From contig DAIDHW010000001.1 in NCBI GenBank assembly GCA_027451865.1, positions 620,353-684,352 of the forward strand: DNA of 64,000 bases. Reading direction: 5' to 3'. A program made the translations under genes and the position numbers. The notes below the pieces were generated by a model. That model was not told the DNA's origin. It made no database searches and saw only the letters and a list, made by a program, of their open reading frames with translations. The stretch's first letter is position 1; each line of letters begins with the position of its first letter. Positions 27,075 to 37,262 of the stretch are shown piece by piece. The stretch comes from Leptolyngbyaceae cyanobacterium clean351 (GTDB lineage Bacteria > Cyanobacteriota > Cyanobacteriia > DAIDHW01).

Positions 27075-27440
27075 ATGAGCACAGTTCTGGTCGTTGATGA
27101 TAGCCCGACCGTACGGGAAATGGTGTCTGAATTACTGGAGCAAAATGGGCTAGAAGTAGTGGTAGCCAACGACGGCGAAGAAGCTAAGGCGAAGATTGAG
27201 GCTAGTCCCCCTGACCTAGTGGTGATGGACATCATCATGCCGCGGATGAATGGGTATGAGTTATGTCGTTGGATCAAGACCGGAGTCAAGACCAAAGACA
27301 TCCCAGTGGTGTTGTGCTCTACCAAAAGTGAGGAGTTTGACCGCTACTGGGGGTTAAAACAGGGGGGAGATGCCTACGTTACTAAGCCCTTTTCAACCGA
27401 AGAGTTGCTAGATACCGTCAAGCGACTGCTGCCCAAGTGA
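27075..27440 (+). CDS. PixH/PilH-type CheY response regulator
   Basis: A 121-residue receiver domain (MSTVLVVDDSPTVREMVSEL) with Asp acceptor in LVVMDIIMPRMNGYELCRW. CSTKSEEFDRYWGLKQGGDA and VTKPFSTEELL follow. The EEFDRYWG motif is characteristic of the PilH/PixH/TaxP2 regulators that accompany cyanobacterial phototaxis and type IV pilus chemosensory loci. No CheW or MCP gene adjoins here, so its partner lies elsewhere. Confidence 0.9.
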   Translation: MSTVLVVDDSPTVREMVSELLEQNGLEVVVANDGEEAKAKIEASPPDLVVMDIIMPRMNGYELCRWIKTGVKTKDIPVVLCSTKSEEFDRYWGLKQGGDAYVTKPFSTEELLDTVKRLLPK

Positions 27441-27589
27441 GGGCCGGGGATGCGGTCGCCCCTTGAGTTGGGGTGGGCTTGCGGGTAGACTGACGACAGG
27501 TGGACCCCTGCCCCGATCCCCGGACTTGGGTGCAAAAATGTTAACATCGGCGCGTAAGAGTTCCTCGATATCGGGGCAAGATAATACCA

Positions 27590-28066
27590 GTGTCCAGCTC
27601 AGAATCCTCTTCCCATGTCACAAGACCCCAAAGAGCTCAGCTTCACGCCAATAAACCGTTCACCCGTGTGGAAGCGGGTGGAAGGATTGTCCGTGAGTAC
27701 AGCGGTTTTCTCCCCTGCTCCCGACTCGCCGGAAGACACATTCTTAGATGCGAGCACCTCCGGGACATTCCTGGCGAGGGATTTTCACCCTACCGAGTAG
27801 AGCCGGAATTTACCCACCAAATTTGGCTGTGGTACCGCACCAATGCCGAGCCGGACAGGCTAAATCTGGTGTTCCGGGGGCAGTTTAATTTCACTCTGGC
27901 TGATCACACCGAAGACTGGGTAGCTGCAGAGGTGACAGATTTCCTGGCGGAAATGCTCTGGGAAGCCAAACAACTTAAGCACGTCACCCGCAACGACCAA
28001 AGTGACACCTTTTGGATCAGGACGGTAGCCACCAAGTTGCAGAACCTGGCCGGGGAGCAGCCTTGA
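27590..28066 (+). CDS. Conserved-looking hypothetical protein
   Basis: The frame runs for 158 residues; the C-terminal two-thirds ([58 protein letters not shown]) look like a folded alpha/beta domain. The first ~50 residues are uncertain. Another frame from the ATG at 27615 overlaps that stretch and also looks protein-like, so the true start, or a frameshift near 27700-27790, is unresolved. No family is recognised. purM follows 31 bases later. Confidence 0.5.
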   Translation: MSSSESSSHVTRPQRAQLHANKPFTRVEAGGRIVREYSGFLPCSRLAGRHILRCEHLRDIPGEGFSPYRVEPEFTHQIWLWYRTNAEPDRLNLVFRGQFNFTLADHTEDWVAAEVTDFLAEMLWEAKQLKHVTRNDQSDTFWIRTVATKLQNLAGEQP

Positions 28067-28097
28067 CCTCATTCCAGACCTGTTGAGCCTAGAAGCG

Positions 28098-29120
28098 ATG
28101 GATTATCAGCAAGCGGGAGTGGACGTGGTGGCGGGGCGCGCCTTCGTTCAAGACATTCGTGGCCTAGTGGAGCAGACTCGCCGACCCGAGGTCCTCGGCC
28201 GTTTCGGCGCCTTTAGTAGTCTTTTCCAGTTACCTAAGGGGTATCGGGAGCCGGTTTTAGTCTCAGGCACCGATGGGGTAGGCACCAAACTAAAGATCGC
28301 CCAAGCCATGGATTGCCATACCACTGTCGGCATCGACCTGGTGGCCATGTGTGCTAACGATGTGCTTACCGCGGGCGCCGAGCCCCTATTTTTTCTAGAC
28401 TACCTAGCCACAGGGGCGCTCGATCGCGACCGACTGACTCGAGTGGTGGCAGGTATAGCTGAGGGGTGTACCCTGGCGGGTTGTGCCTTGGTGGGTGGTG
28501 AGACCGCAGAGATGCCGGGGTTTTACGCTCCCGGCGAGTACGACTTAGCCGGTTTTTGCGTGGGGATTGTGAACAAACCCCAGATCCTCGATGGTCAGCA
28601 GGTCCAGATCGGGGACCAGTTAATTGGTCTTGCCAGCGCCGGGGTCCATAGTAATGGTTTTAGTTTGGTACGCCAGATTGTGGCCGACCAGGGTTTAAGT
28701 TGGAGCGACCGGCTGCCGGAGTTAGGGGGAAGCCTGGGGGAAGTGCTGCTGACCCCCACTCGAATCTACGTCAAAGCCGTACTAGCTGCCCGGTCGGCTG
28801 GCCTGGAGATTCGGGGCATGGCCCATATCACCGGGGGTGGTCTGCCAGAAAATCTCCCCCGCTGTCTCGGCCCCGACCAGGGACTAAGACTGATCCCAAG
28901 GGCTTGGCCAGTGCCCCCAGTGTTTACTTGGTTAGCAAAGGCGGGGCAGGTCAGTGCCCGGGACATGTATCACACATTCAACATGGGCATCGGTTTTGGA
29001 CTAGTGGTGCCCCCAGACCAGGGAGAGCAGGCCTTGACGTGGTTTACTAATCACGGCCATGAGGCCTACGTCCTAGGGACAGTAGTGGAAGGAGCAGGGG
29101 AGTTAGGAGGACTGCCCTAG
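28098..29120 (+). CDS. purM: Phosphoribosylformylglycinamidine cyclo-ligase
   Basis: A 340-residue AIR synthetase of purine synthesis. It starts [20 protein letters not shown] (ATG at 28098; the TTG at 28083 is an alternative). It shows [50 protein letters not shown] and [15 protein letters not shown], which form the ATP- and substrate-binding loops. Length is normal. Confidence 0.95.
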   Translation: MDYQQAGVDVVAGRAFVQDIRGLVEQTRRPEVLGRFGAFSSLFQLPKGYREPVLVSGTDGVGTKLKIAQAMDCHTTVGIDLVAMCANDVLTAGAEPLFFLDYLATGALDRDRLTRVVAGIAEGCTLAGCALVGGETAEMPGFYAPGEYDLAGFCVGIVNKPQILDGQQVQIGDQLIGLASAGVHSNGFSLVRQIVADQGLSWSDRLPELGGSLGEVLLTPTRIYVKAVLAARSAGLEIRGMAHITGGGLPENLPRCLGPDQGLRLIPRAWPVPPVFTWLAKAGQVSARDMYHTFNMGIGFGLVVPPDQGEQALTWFTNHGHEAYVLGTVVEGAGELGGLP

Positions 29121-29180
29121 GAAATTCCAGGCAGGCAAAAATGTTAAGCTGGTCCTAGCACTCGACTTAGTACCTCCGCC

Positions 29181-31952
29181 ATGCTGAAAATGTTGCTGGG
29201 CAATCCCAACGCTCGCAAATTGAAAAAGTACCAGCCAATTCTCACGGAGATCAACCTCTACGAGGAGGAGATGCAGGGGTTGGCGGAAGAGCAATTGATG
29301 GCGAAGACGGGAGAGTTCAAGCAAAGATTGGACCGGGGGGAATCCCTAGATGACCTGCTGCCTGAAGCCTTTGCGGTGGTGCGCGAGGCTTCTCGACGGG
29401 TCCTGGGCATGCGTCATTTTGACGTGCAAATGTTGGGGGGGATGGTCCTACACGAGGGACAAATTGCCGAGATGAAAACCGGGGAAGGTAAAACCCTGGT
29501 GGCTACCCTGCCAGCTTATCTAAATGCCCTGACCGGTAAAGGGGTGCACGTGTGTACGGTTAATGACTACCTAGCCCGCCGGGACTCGGAGTGGATGGGT
29601 CAGGTTCATCGCTACCTAGGGCTTCAGGTTGGCCTGGTTCAAAACAGCATGTCCCCAGCGGAGCGGACCCAAAACTACGCCTGTGACATCACCTACACCA
29701 CTAACGGGGAACTGGGCTTTGATTACCTACGGGACAACATGGCCACCACCATGGAAGAGGTAGTCCAGCGACCCTTTAACTACTGCATCATCGACGAGGT
29801 AGACTCGGTACTCATCGATGAGGCTCGTACCCCTTTGATCATTTCCGGGCAGATGGAAAAGCCTACCCAGAAATACATCCGGGCCGCCCAAGTTGCCCGG
29901 GCCTTGAGGGTAGAGGAGCACTACGAGGTGGATGAAAAGGCCCGCAGTGTCCTGCTTAATGATGAGGGCTTTGAGGCGGCAGAGCAACTGCTAGAGGTCA
30001 AAGACCTGTTTGACCCCAAAGACCCCTGGGCCCACTACATCTTCAATGCCATTAAGGCCAAGGAACTATTTGTCAAGGACGTGCACTATATCATCCGCGA
30101 TGGAGAGGTGGTGATCGTCGATGAGTTTACGGGCCGGGTGATGGCCGGCCGGCGCTGGGGGGATGGACTGCACCAAGCGATCGAAGCCCAGGAGGGCATT
30201 GAAATCCAAAATGAAAGCCAGACCCTGGCCACCATCACCTACCAAAATTTCTTTCTCCTCTATCCCAAACTAGCTGGCATGACCGGTACAGCTAAGACCG
30301 AGGAAGCTGAGTTTGAAAAAATCTACAACCTAGAAGTTACCGTCATGCCCACCAATCGGGTGGCTAGACGCCATGACCTGGCCGACGTAGTCTACAAGAC
30401 TGAAGCTGCCAAGTGGCGGGCAGTGGCCCAGGAGTGCAGTCAAATGTACGAGGAGGGCCGGCCGGTGCTAGTAGGCACCACTAGTATTGAAAAGTCCGAG
30501 ATCCTCTCGCAACTGCTCACGGCAGCCAATATTCCCCACAACCTCCTCAACGCCAAGCCAGAGAACGTGGAGCGGGAGTCTGAGATTGTCGCCCAAGCCG
30601 GTCGCAAGGGGGCAGTCACCATTTCCACTAACATGGCAGGCCGGGGTACAGATATCATCCTGGGGGGGAACGCCGACTACATGGCTCGCCTGAAGGTGCG
30701 GGAGTTCTTTATGCCCCGGATTGTCCGCCAGGCTGACGAAAGTTTCTCTCCCCTGCCCGGTTTAGCCCTTGATGCTCCAGCCCGGGGCGGGGTGGGTTTC
30801 GGACCGGGGAATCGCAAGCTCAAAACCTGGCTTGCCTCCCCTCAAATTTTCCCTGCCCCCTTGGCTCGGGAGACGGAGCTAGCCCTGAAGGAGGCTGTAG
30901 ACTTCGCGGTCCAAACCTACGGCCCCCAATCCCTGGCAGAGTTGACGGCAGAGGAGCGAGTGGCGATCGCCGCGGAGAAAGGGCCAGTGAGTGATCCGGT
31001 AGTACAAAAGTTGCGGGAAGTGTACAACCTCATCCGCCGCGAGTACGAAACCTATACCCAAGTGGAGCACGACGAGGTAGTGCGCCTTGGCGGTCTGCAC
31101 GTGATCGGTACAGAGCGGCACGAGTCTCGGCGGGTAGATAACCAACTGCGCGGCCGCTCGGGACGCCAGGGGGACCCGGGGACAACTAAGTTCTTTCTCA
31201 GTCTTCAGGACAATCTGCTGCGGATATTTGGTGGTGACCGGGTAGCCGGACTGATGAATGCCTTCCGGGTAGAGGAAGATATGCCTATTGAATCGGGGAT
31301 TTTGACTCGCTCCCTAGAAGGGGCTCAAAAGAAGGTTGAGACCTACTACTACGACATTCGCAAGCAGGTCTTTGAGTACGACGAGGTGATGAATAACCAG
31401 CGCAAGGCAATCTACGCCGAGCGCCGGCGAGTGCTCGAGGGTCAGGACCTCAAGGAATTGGTGATTCGCTACGCCGAGCAAACTATGGACGAGATCGTCA
31501 GTGCCTACATCAACCCAGACCTGCCGGCGGAGGAGTGGGAACTAAGCAAGTTGGTGGCTAAAGTAAAGGAGTTTGTCTATCTGCTGCAGGACCTAGAGCC
31601 AGGGCAGCTAGAGGACCTGCAAATCCCAGAAATGCGGACTTTCCTCCACGAGCAGGTACGCATTGCCTACGAACTCAAGGAAGCGCAGATCGAACAGGTC
31701 CAGCCGACGCTGATGCGCCAAGCGGAGCGATTTTTTATCCTGAACCAGATCGACACCCTCTGGCGGGAACACCTGCAGCAAATGGACGCGCTGCGGGATG
31801 CGGTGGGGCTGCGGGGCTACGGCCAACGGGACCCGCTCATTGAGTACAAGAGTGAGGGCTACGAGTTATTCCTGGAAATGATGACTGAAATCCGCCGGAA
31901 CGTAGTCTACTCCATGTTCCAGTTCCAGCCCCAGGCCGCCCCAGCTAGCTAG
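29181..31952 (+). CDS. secA: Preprotein translocase subunit SecA
   Basis: This 923-residue ATPase motor drives proteins through SecYEG in the plasma and thylakoid membranes. It has Walker [14 protein letters not shown] (~100-112), the DEAD-like [19 protein letters not shown], the [11 protein letters not shown] helicase region, [15 protein letters not shown] and [10 protein letters not shown]. It lacks the C-terminal zinc-binding cysteine tail of E. coli SecA, as is usual in cyanobacteria. Its stop shares the bases CTAG with the convergent gene's stop. Confidence 0.97.
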   Translation: MLKMLLGNPNARKLKKYQPILTEINLYEEEMQGLAEEQLMAKTGEFKQRLDRGESLDDLLPEAFAVVREASRRVLGMRHFDVQMLGGMVLHEGQIAEMKTGEGKTLVATLPAYLNALTGKGVHVCTVNDYLARRDSEWMGQVHRYLGLQVGLVQNSMSPAERTQNYACDITYTTNGELGFDYLRDNMATTMEEVVQRPFNYCIIDEVDSVLIDEARTPLIISGQMEKPTQKYIRAAQVARALRVEEHYEVDEKARSVLLNDEGFEAAEQLLEVKDLFDPKDPWAHYIFNAIKAKELFVKDVHYIIRDGEVVIVDEFTGRVMAGRRWGDGLHQAIEAQEGIEIQNESQTLATITYQNFFLLYPKLAGMTGTAKTEEAEFEKIYNLEVTVMPTNRVARRHDLADVVYKTEAAKWRAVAQECSQMYEEGRPVLVGTTSIEKSEILSQLLTAANIPHNLLNAKPENVERESEIVAQAGRKGAVTISTNMAGRGTDIILGGNADYMARLKVREFFMPRIVRQADESFSPLPGLALDAPARGGVGFGPGNRKLKTWLASPQIFPAPLARETELALKEAVDFAVQTYGPQSLAELTAEERVAIAAEKGPVSDPVVQKLREVYNLIRREYETYTQVEHDEVVRLGGLHVIGTERHESRRVDNQLRGRSGRQGDPGTTKFFLSLQDNLLRIFGGDRVAGLMNAFRVEEDMPIESGILTRSLEGAQKKVETYYYDIRKQVFEYDEVMNNQRKAIYAERRRVLEGQDLKELVIRYAEQTMDEIVSAYINPDLPAEEWELSKLVAKVKEFVYLLQDLEPGQLEDLQIPEMRTFLHEQVRIAYELKEAQIEQVQPTLMRQAERFFILNQIDTLWREHLQQMDALRDAVGLRGYGQRDPLIEYKSEGYELFLEMMTEIRRNVVYSMFQFQPQAAPAS

Positions 31953-32905
31953 GTGTCAGGTTGGGCTGGGGGCTGCTCGGTGGGTGCCGGCGCCTCAACC
32001 CCCGGTTTAGGGTCCTTAGACTCTTTCTGGGCATGCCAGTCGGTCTGCCGCCCGAACAGGGTGCCGATCTTATGTCCCACTTCAGCTCCCGTAGGACCAA
32101 GGAGCATCCGGCCCACCGCCCCGCCGACCACCGCTGAGCCGGTTTCCCCCATAAACGTCTCGGTAGTGGAAGCAAGCCATTCCCGGCTGCGCTCTACCAT
32201 ATCTTTAGACTCAGCCGCCGGATCCGGGGGCCTGGTGAGGTCTTCCCCCAGCTGGCCGCCGATTGTCCCCCCTACCACCGCCCCCATGGCTGCTCCTAGG
32301 GGCCCCAAGGCCGTCCCCCCCACGATCGCTCCCGCCACCTCTCCCATAGTCTCTCCTACCTTTTCTGCCCCACGCCGCTGCAGGGTTTCTTTAGCGTGTT
32401 CAAGGGCCAGGTCAGGGGCCTGGGCGATCTGGGCAGCCTCAGCCCCTAGGCGGGCCCCCAGAACACTACCAGTAAAGGCTCCCATCTGGGTACCCATTAC
32501 CGCCCCAGCCGGACCAAGGATGGCCGCTCCGGCCACGCCCCCTACCATACCGCCCACAACTTCACCCGCTGTCAGACCGACTATCCCCCCCCCGAGGGCA
32601 TTCAGCCTAGCCTCAACTTCCTTTTGATTGATGGGCAGGGGGGCAGCCGGGGCAGGGGCAGCTGGGGGCCCGAGCTTGGCCACAACCCGCTCTCCCACCT
32701 GGTCTGGGCTTAGACCAGGGGCAAGGTACTCCAACACCACAGCTGCAGCAGCCCGATTGAAGCGGACCTGTTGCACAGTTATCCCCTCTAGGGATTGGAG
32801 GAGGGCTTGGATCTCGGCTGGCGCCGTCTCATCTAAGCTGCGCACCCGTAGACGCAACCGACCGGGGCTAGAGTGGACTACCTGGGCGCTGAAAGGGAAA
32901 GACAT
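31949..32905 (-). CDS. HMA-like domain plus glycine-zipper protein
   Basis: From the ATG at 32905 (~318 residues). The N-terminal ~75 residues ([16 protein letters not shown]...[15 protein letters not shown]) resemble the metal-binding-like HMA_2 fold without the CxxC metal motif. The centre is a long series of Gly/Ala-rich small-residue segments ([28 protein letters not shown]-type repeats) that could insert into membranes as glycine zippers. The C-terminus is Pro/Glu-rich. Function is unknown. Confidence 0.7.
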   Translation of the reverse strand: MSFPFSAQVVHSSPGRLRLRVRSLDETAPAEIQALLQSLEGITVQQVRFNRAAAAVVLEYLAPGLSPDQVGERVVAKLGPPAAPAPAAPLPINQKEVEARLNALGGGIVGLTAGEVVGGMVGGVAGAAILGPAGAVMGTQMGAFTGSVLGARLGAEAAQIAQAPDLALEHAKETLQRRGAEKVGETMGEVAGAIVGGTALGPLGAAMGAVVGGTIGGQLGEDLTRPPDPAAESKDMVERSREWLASTTETFMGETGSAVVGGAVGRMLLGPTGAEVGHKIGTLFGRQTDWHAQKESKDPKPGVEAPAPTEQPPAQPDT

Positions 32906-33008
32906 AGGACTAACCACGGATGAATTTCCTCGGCCATCGCAGGGCAAGGACTCCTGCCCCACAGCACCAATGGATTAAATTCTAACTAACCCCAAACAGC
33001 TGTGGCCC

Positions 33009-33248
33009 TCAGTAATCAACTGGTGCGGCTGGACCTTGAAAATTTGCAGGGTCGCGCAGAAACCGTCTTGCTTCCTCCTCTAGGCGATGAACAAGAAACA
33101 CCTCCAGAGCACTGGCGTGACGCAGGGCCGCTAAATAACCATCCAGATAGGTCTGGAGCTGGTCAAAGCCGTACCCACGATGCCACAGTTCAACCAGGGC
33201 ATCGGTGAGTTTCTGGTAGAAACGGATGGTCAGGGTGTCTTGTAGCAT
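33009..33248 (-). CDS. DUF6761 family protein
   Basis: A 79-residue helical protein (MLQDTLTIRFYQKLTDALVE; LWHRGYGFDQLQTYLDGYLA; HRLEEEARRFLRDPANF) that matches a cyanobacteria-specific small family (DUF6761 as I recall it). Function is unknown. It stands alone between the HMA-like gene and a 220-base gap in which I see no gene. Confidence 0.75.
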   Translation of the reverse strand: MLQDTLTIRFYQKLTDALVELWHRGYGFDQLQTYLDGYLAALRHASALEVFLVHRLEEEARRFLRDPANFQGPAAPVDY

Positions 33249-33483
33249 GGGTCTTAATGGGCGAGAGGAATACCCTTAGCCTGGGGAGTGGTATCAGCAT
33301 GGCAAACGCCAAAATGCCCAGGTCTCTTAAATATAGCTCATATTTCTTATTGATTTATTCATGGTTCATAAAGCCCCATGGAGGACTGGAGCCTCCCACC
33401 TAGTCCAGGCAATTGACCCCTGTCGGGACCAGCGGTAGACTTAACTTCAGGAAGACTCCCGACCTAACATGTCTTTCTGGTCT

Positions 33484-33636
33484 ATGCCCCGAGCACCTCG
33501 CAAATCCGACCTGCCAAGTAAAATCTGTCCGGTTTGCCATCGCCCCTTCACCTGGCGTAAAAAATGGGCCCAGTGCTGGTCAGAGGTGAAGTACTGCTCC
33601 GAGCGCTGCCGTCGTCGCCGTCAACCATCTGCCTAA
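33484..33636 (+). CDS. DUF2256 small zinc-ribbon-like protein
   Basis: A 50-residue basic protein ([20 protein letters not shown], then [20 protein letters not shown], then [10 protein letters not shown]). CPVC and [12 protein letters not shown] supply metal-binding cysteines. This is the DUF2256 pattern, common in cyanobacteria and proteobacteria. An upstream in-frame ATG at 33469 would add five residues. It ends 6 bases before the asparaginase gene. Confidence 0.85.
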   Translation: MPRAPRKSDLPSKICPVCHRPFTWRKKWAQCWSEVKYCSERCRRRRQPSA

Positions 33637-33642
33637 GGTTTT

Positions 33643-34572
33643 ATGTCAGTCCCCCTACCCAAGTTGATCGTCCACGGTGGAGCCGGTAGTTCCCTACAAA
33701 GTAAAGGCGGTGCCCCCGCCGTGCGCGAAGCTCTCTACCAAGTGCTGCTGCCGGTATACGACCAGCTTAGCCAGGGGCTACCGGCCCTAGAAGCAGTGGT
33801 GCGAGCCTGTCGCTTACTAGAGGATGACCCACGCTTTAACGCCGGTACTGGCTCAGTGCTCCAGAGTGACGGTCAGATCCGCATGAGTGCCAGCCTCATG
33901 GATGGCCCCCGGCGCCGCTTCAGTGGGGTAATCAATGTGTCGCGGGTGCAGCATCCCATTGACTTGGCCCTCGCTTTACAGTCTGGAGCCGACCGCACCC
34001 TGTCGGACCAAGGGGGAGCAGAACTGGCCCGGGAACTGGGTTTACCTCCCTACGACCCCCTGACTGAAGCCCGGCTACAGGAGTGGCTGCAGGAGCGCCG
34101 GGGCGAGAGTCGGCGGGCCATGGCTGGGGTGGTAGTAGAGAGCCCAGGACGGGGGACCATTGGGGCTGTAGCCCTAGACAACTACGGCCAGCTAGCGGCT
34201 GCTACCTCCACCGGCGGTAAGGGGTTTGAGCGCCTCGGCCGGGTGAGCGACTCGGCTACCCCCGCCGGTAACTACGCCTCCCCGGCAGCGGCAGTCAGTT
34301 GTACTGGCATCGGCGAAGACATTATCGAAGAGTGTTTGGCGGCCCGCATCGTCATTCGGGTGGAGGATGGAGCAGACCTAGAGACGGCCTTCCGGCGGTC
34401 CTTGGCGGGGTCTCAGGAGCGTGGCCGGGACTTGGGGGCGATTGGCATTGATGCCCGCGGCACCATTGGCTGGGGCAAAACCAGTCAAACCCTCCTGGCG
34501 GCCTATCACGATGGGGACACCCCAGGGGATACGCTGGGAATGGACCACAACTGGGGCACTGGGGTAGCTTAG
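33643..34572 (+). CDS. Isoaspartyl peptidase/type 2 L-asparaginase
   Basis: This 309-residue N-terminal-nucleophile hydrolase begins PKLIVHGGAGS. It self-cleaves before the Thr in RGTIGAVALD (about residue 170) to give alpha and beta subunits. DPRFNAGTGSVLQ and STGGKGFERLGRVSDSATP complete the substrate and ion sites. It degrades isoaspartyl dipeptides and asparagine, for example from cyanophycin breakdown. Length is normal. Confidence 0.92.
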   Translation: MSVPLPKLIVHGGAGSSLQSKGGAPAVREALYQVLLPVYDQLSQGLPALEAVVRACRLLEDDPRFNAGTGSVLQSDGQIRMSASLMDGPRRRFSGVINVSRVQHPIDLALALQSGADRTLSDQGGAELARELGLPPYDPLTEARLQEWLQERRGESRRAMAGVVVESPGRGTIGAVALDNYGQLAAATSTGGKGFERLGRVSDSATPAGNYASPAAAVSCTGIGEDIIEECLAARIVIRVEDGADLETAFRRSLAGSQERGRDLGAIGIDARGTIGWGKTSQTLLAAYHDGDTPGDTLGMDHNWGTGVA

Positions 34573-35730
34573 GTGATAGGGGGAATTGCGTTAATTGCTC
34601 TAGTGCTAGGGGGTTGGGGCGCCCTAGAGATCCAGTACCGCTGCCGGCCCCGGTCAATCCTGCAGGTCGGGGGAGACAAATGGGGCTTGACGGTGCTGGA
34701 CCCCCAGCATTACCAGATTACTGGGACGGTGGTGCTCACCAATAACAGCCACCGCCTGGAAGTGATGGTACCGGAGTTGACCGTGACGGTGAAATTGCTC
34801 TCCCAAGCTTCCCTCAGCGGTATCTCCCAGGCTTTGCGGGTGGTTTCTGACCATCCCGACGTCCCCCCCCGCCCCGACGGTTATTGGTTTGCCTACATTG
34901 TTAAGTCCCGCAAAACTACCCGAGCCCAGGTGACTGTCGACCTGCAGGGAGAACACTTAGCCGGGTTGCAAGCAGCCTGGATCAGAGTCCACTACGTAGC
35001 CTACGGTCCCCAAGGAAGGGTACCGGGGGTATGGCACGGGGTAGTTCCCCTGCAGTTTCCGGCTCCCCGGCCGCCGGCCTGGCGTCCCGCTGGCCCAGCC
35101 CAGGTCCTCCCCATTCACACTCACCTGTTAACCGCTGGGGATGACCCGGTAGAGGTGGTGCGGCGGTATGTTCTACCCTACGCCGGTCCGGCAGACATTG
35201 TCACCATGGGTGAGAGTCCGGTGGCTATTATGCAGGGGCGGTGGCGCCATCCTACCCAGGTGCATCCGGGCTGGGTAGCCCGCAGGCTATGCTACTACTT
35301 TCTGCCCACCTCCAGTTTAGCGACCGCCTGTGGTCTGCAAACCCTGGTCGACCAGGTTGGTCCGGTACGAGTCCTCCTTGCCTTTGCCATCGGCGCCCTG
35401 GCAAGGAAAATTCTCGGCCGCAAGGGGGTATTTTACCAGCTAGCGGGGGAGCAGGCCCGGCTGATTGATGACGTCACGGGCACCTTGCCCCCCTACGACC
35501 AATTCATTGTTCTCGGGCCCGAGGACCCCCAGGCCGTAGTCGACCGGATCGCGCAGGAGACGGGATTGGCGGCGGCGATTGTGGACGTGAACGACCTAAA
35601 AGCGGTTAAGATATTGGCAGCTACTAAGGATGTGTCCCATCCGCTGTTAGCTCAGGCCTTGGTAAGTAACCCAGCCGGGAATGGGGATGAGCAGACCCCG
35701 GTAGTCTTGATCAGGTCCATTGAACCCTAG
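34573..35730 (+). CDS. CofE-like (F420-0:gamma-glutamyl ligase domain) protein
   Basis: This 385-residue protein starts at a GTG directly abutting the asparaginase stop. It has an N-terminal membrane segment (IALIALVLGGWGALEI), a ~130-residue beta-rich region, and a C-terminal F420 ligase-like domain (PADIVTMGESPVAIMQGRWR; YDQFIVLGPEDPQAVVDRIA; AAIVDVNDL). Cyanobacterial members are annotated as F420 ligases, although a glutamylated F420 role here is not established. It may glutamylate another substrate. Confidence 0.75.
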   Translation: MIGGIALIALVLGGWGALEIQYRCRPRSILQVGGDKWGLTVLDPQHYQITGTVVLTNNSHRLEVMVPELTVTVKLLSQASLSGISQALRVVSDHPDVPPRPDGYWFAYIVKSRKTTRAQVTVDLQGEHLAGLQAAWIRVHYVAYGPQGRVPGVWHGVVPLQFPAPRPPAWRPAGPAQVLPIHTHLLTAGDDPVEVVRRYVLPYAGPADIVTMGESPVAIMQGRWRHPTQVHPGWVARRLCYYFLPTSSLATACGLQTLVDQVGPVRVLLAFAIGALARKILGRKGVFYQLAGEQARLIDDVTGTLPPYDQFIVLGPEDPQAVVDRIAQETGLAAAIVDVNDLKAVKILAATKDVSHPLLAQALVSNPAGNGDEQTPVVLIRSIEP

Positions 35731-35740
35731 GTTTACTCCC

Positions 35741-36874
35741 ATGCCCCCCTTAGAAGTGCGACCAGTCCGGTACCGGGATTTAGAAGCCGTACTGGCTCTG
35801 TTGCCCCCCGATGAGGCCGGGGAGGCGGGCGGGCGGCCAGTGCAGCAGTGGTTGGACAGGCTGCGGCGCCGCTTCTGGCTGGCGAAGCTTGCTCAGTTTT
35901 TCTCCCACCCTTGGCATTACCAGCTAGCAGCCCAGGTGGCGGAACGGGAAGGTCAACTCCAGGGTCTGATCCAAGTCTCCCCCATCAACGCCCGGCGCAG
36001 CGCTTGGCAGGTCGACCGGGTTTTGGTGCTCCCATCTGGCATGGAGGACTTGAGCCGGGGGGAAACGGGGTCTTTACTGCTGCGCCACTGCTTTCAACTG
36101 GTCTGGGAAGCGCGTACCTGGATAGCCGAGGTGGATGTCTCCTATCCTTCAGCCCTAGCCCTCTATCGGCAAAATGGGTTCCAGCCCTTAGCCCAGATCA
36201 CCTACTGGCAAATCCCCCCTGAACAATTAGTAGAGCTAGCCCGGGGAGAGCCGGACTTGCCTAATCTTTTACCGGTGAGTAACGCAGATGCCTCCCTGCT
36301 GTACCAGCTAGATATTGCCGCTATGCCTCCCCTAGTCCGGCAAGTCTTTGACCGAGACATGGCCGATTTCCAGCGGGGGATCCTGCGGAGCTTAGTGGAC
36401 CAGGTGCAACAGCAGCTAAACCACCAGGAGGTCTTCCAGGGCTACGTATTTGAACCCCAACGCAAAGCCGCCATCGGCTACTTCCGCCTGGTGGCCTGCC
36501 GCCACGGGGGTGAGCCTCACCAAGCCCAACTGACAGTTCATCCAGCCTACACTTGGCTATACCCGGAAATGCTCGCCCACATGGCACGGCTAGCCCAAAG
36601 GTTTCCCCCCCAGGGAATCCACCTTACCTCTAGTGATTACCAACCAGAACGGGAAGCTTACCTAGAGCAACAAGGAGCCCAGCGGCGCCATCACACCCTC
36701 CTGATGTCTCGGTCCGTATGGCATAAGATCCGCGAGTCGCGCTCTCTATCCCTGGATGGTCTTCAGCTTTCCGAGGTTCTCCAAAGCTTCCAACCTACCC
36801 AGCAGCCTATGCCGGGGCGCTTCTGCCCACCGGGTCCCCAGGAACATGCATCACATTGCCATCCGCACCGCTGA
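35741..36874 (+). CDS. GNAT-family N-acetyltransferase-like protein
   Basis: A ~377-residue protein (MPPLEVRPVRYRDLEAVLAL) with the GNAT fold. IQVSPINARRSAWQVDRVLV precedes the acyl-CoA region, and SYPSALALYRQNGFQPLAQ is the motif-B-like end. The second half looks like a degenerate repeat (AAIGYFRLVACRHGG...YLEQQGAQRRHHTLLM), so a tandem-GNAT architecture is likely. An upstream TTG at 35720 is possible. The substrate is unknown. It overlaps the VOC gene by 29 bases. Confidence 0.75.
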   Translation: MPPLEVRPVRYRDLEAVLALLPPDEAGEAGGRPVQQWLDRLRRRFWLAKLAQFFSHPWHYQLAAQVAEREGQLQGLIQVSPINARRSAWQVDRVLVLPSGMEDLSRGETGSLLLRHCFQLVWEARTWIAEVDVSYPSALALYRQNGFQPLAQITYWQIPPEQLVELARGEPDLPNLLPVSNADASLLYQLDIAAMPPLVRQVFDRDMADFQRGILRSLVDQVQQQLNHQEVFQGYVFEPQRKAAIGYFRLVACRHGGEPHQAQLTVHPAYTWLYPEMLAHMARLAQRFPPQGIHLTSSDYQPEREAYLEQQGAQRRHHTLLMSRSVWHKIRESRSLSLDGLQLSEVLQSFQPTQQPMPGRFCPPGPQEHASHCHPHR

Positions 36875-37262
36875 CATCCAGCGCTCCAGTGGATTTTACG
36901 CTGGTCTAGGATTTGCCATGGAGGAGCGCTTTACCACTGGGGGCACTTTGGCCTGCTGGATGATTGGTCTTGGCACCCGCCTTGAGCTGCTGCAAGTCCC
37001 TCGTCCCCGACCGGCAGCGGACGCCTTTGGTGAGGAAACCTACACAGGCTACTACCACATCAGCTTTGACCTGACCCAGATTACCGATGACTTGAGCACC
37101 TGGTTAGCTGCCCGGCAGGCAGACTTTCTCAAGCAGCAAGGGTTCCCCCTCAAAGTTCTCCTCTCTCCTCAGCAGCAGCTGATTGGCTCCCACGTCTACG
37201 AGGTAGCCTTTATCGCCGATGGGGATGGCTTGCCCCTCGAGTTGCTCCGGTGTCTGACCTAG
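36846..37262 (+). CDS. VOC/glyoxalase-like protein
   Basis: From the ATG at 36846 a 138-residue protein starts MHHIAIRTADIQRSSGFYAG, the typical first beta-alpha-beta module of the vicinal-oxygen-chelate fold. It ends VAFIADGDGLPLELLRC with the second module's Glu. The metal ligands (His3 or His2, Glu in ELLRC) are plausible. The enzymatic reaction is unknown. Its end overlaps bioF by 13 bases. Confidence 0.8.
   Translation: MHHIAIRTADIQRSSGFYAGLGFAMEERFTTGGTLACWMIGLGTRLELLQVPRPRPAADAFGEETYTGYYHISFDLTQITDDLSTWLAARQADFLKQQGFPLKVLLSPQQQLIGSHVYEVAFIADGDGLPLELLRCLT

Noticed and set aside
26857-27075. Open frame ending TGATG onto the response regulator
   Set aside because: No ribosome binding site, low-complexity and Pro/Ser-rich composition, and no recognisable homology; more likely a leader region.
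31990-32600. Repetitive GC-rich DNA
   Set aside because: It is explained by the glycine-zipper coding region of the HMA-like protein.
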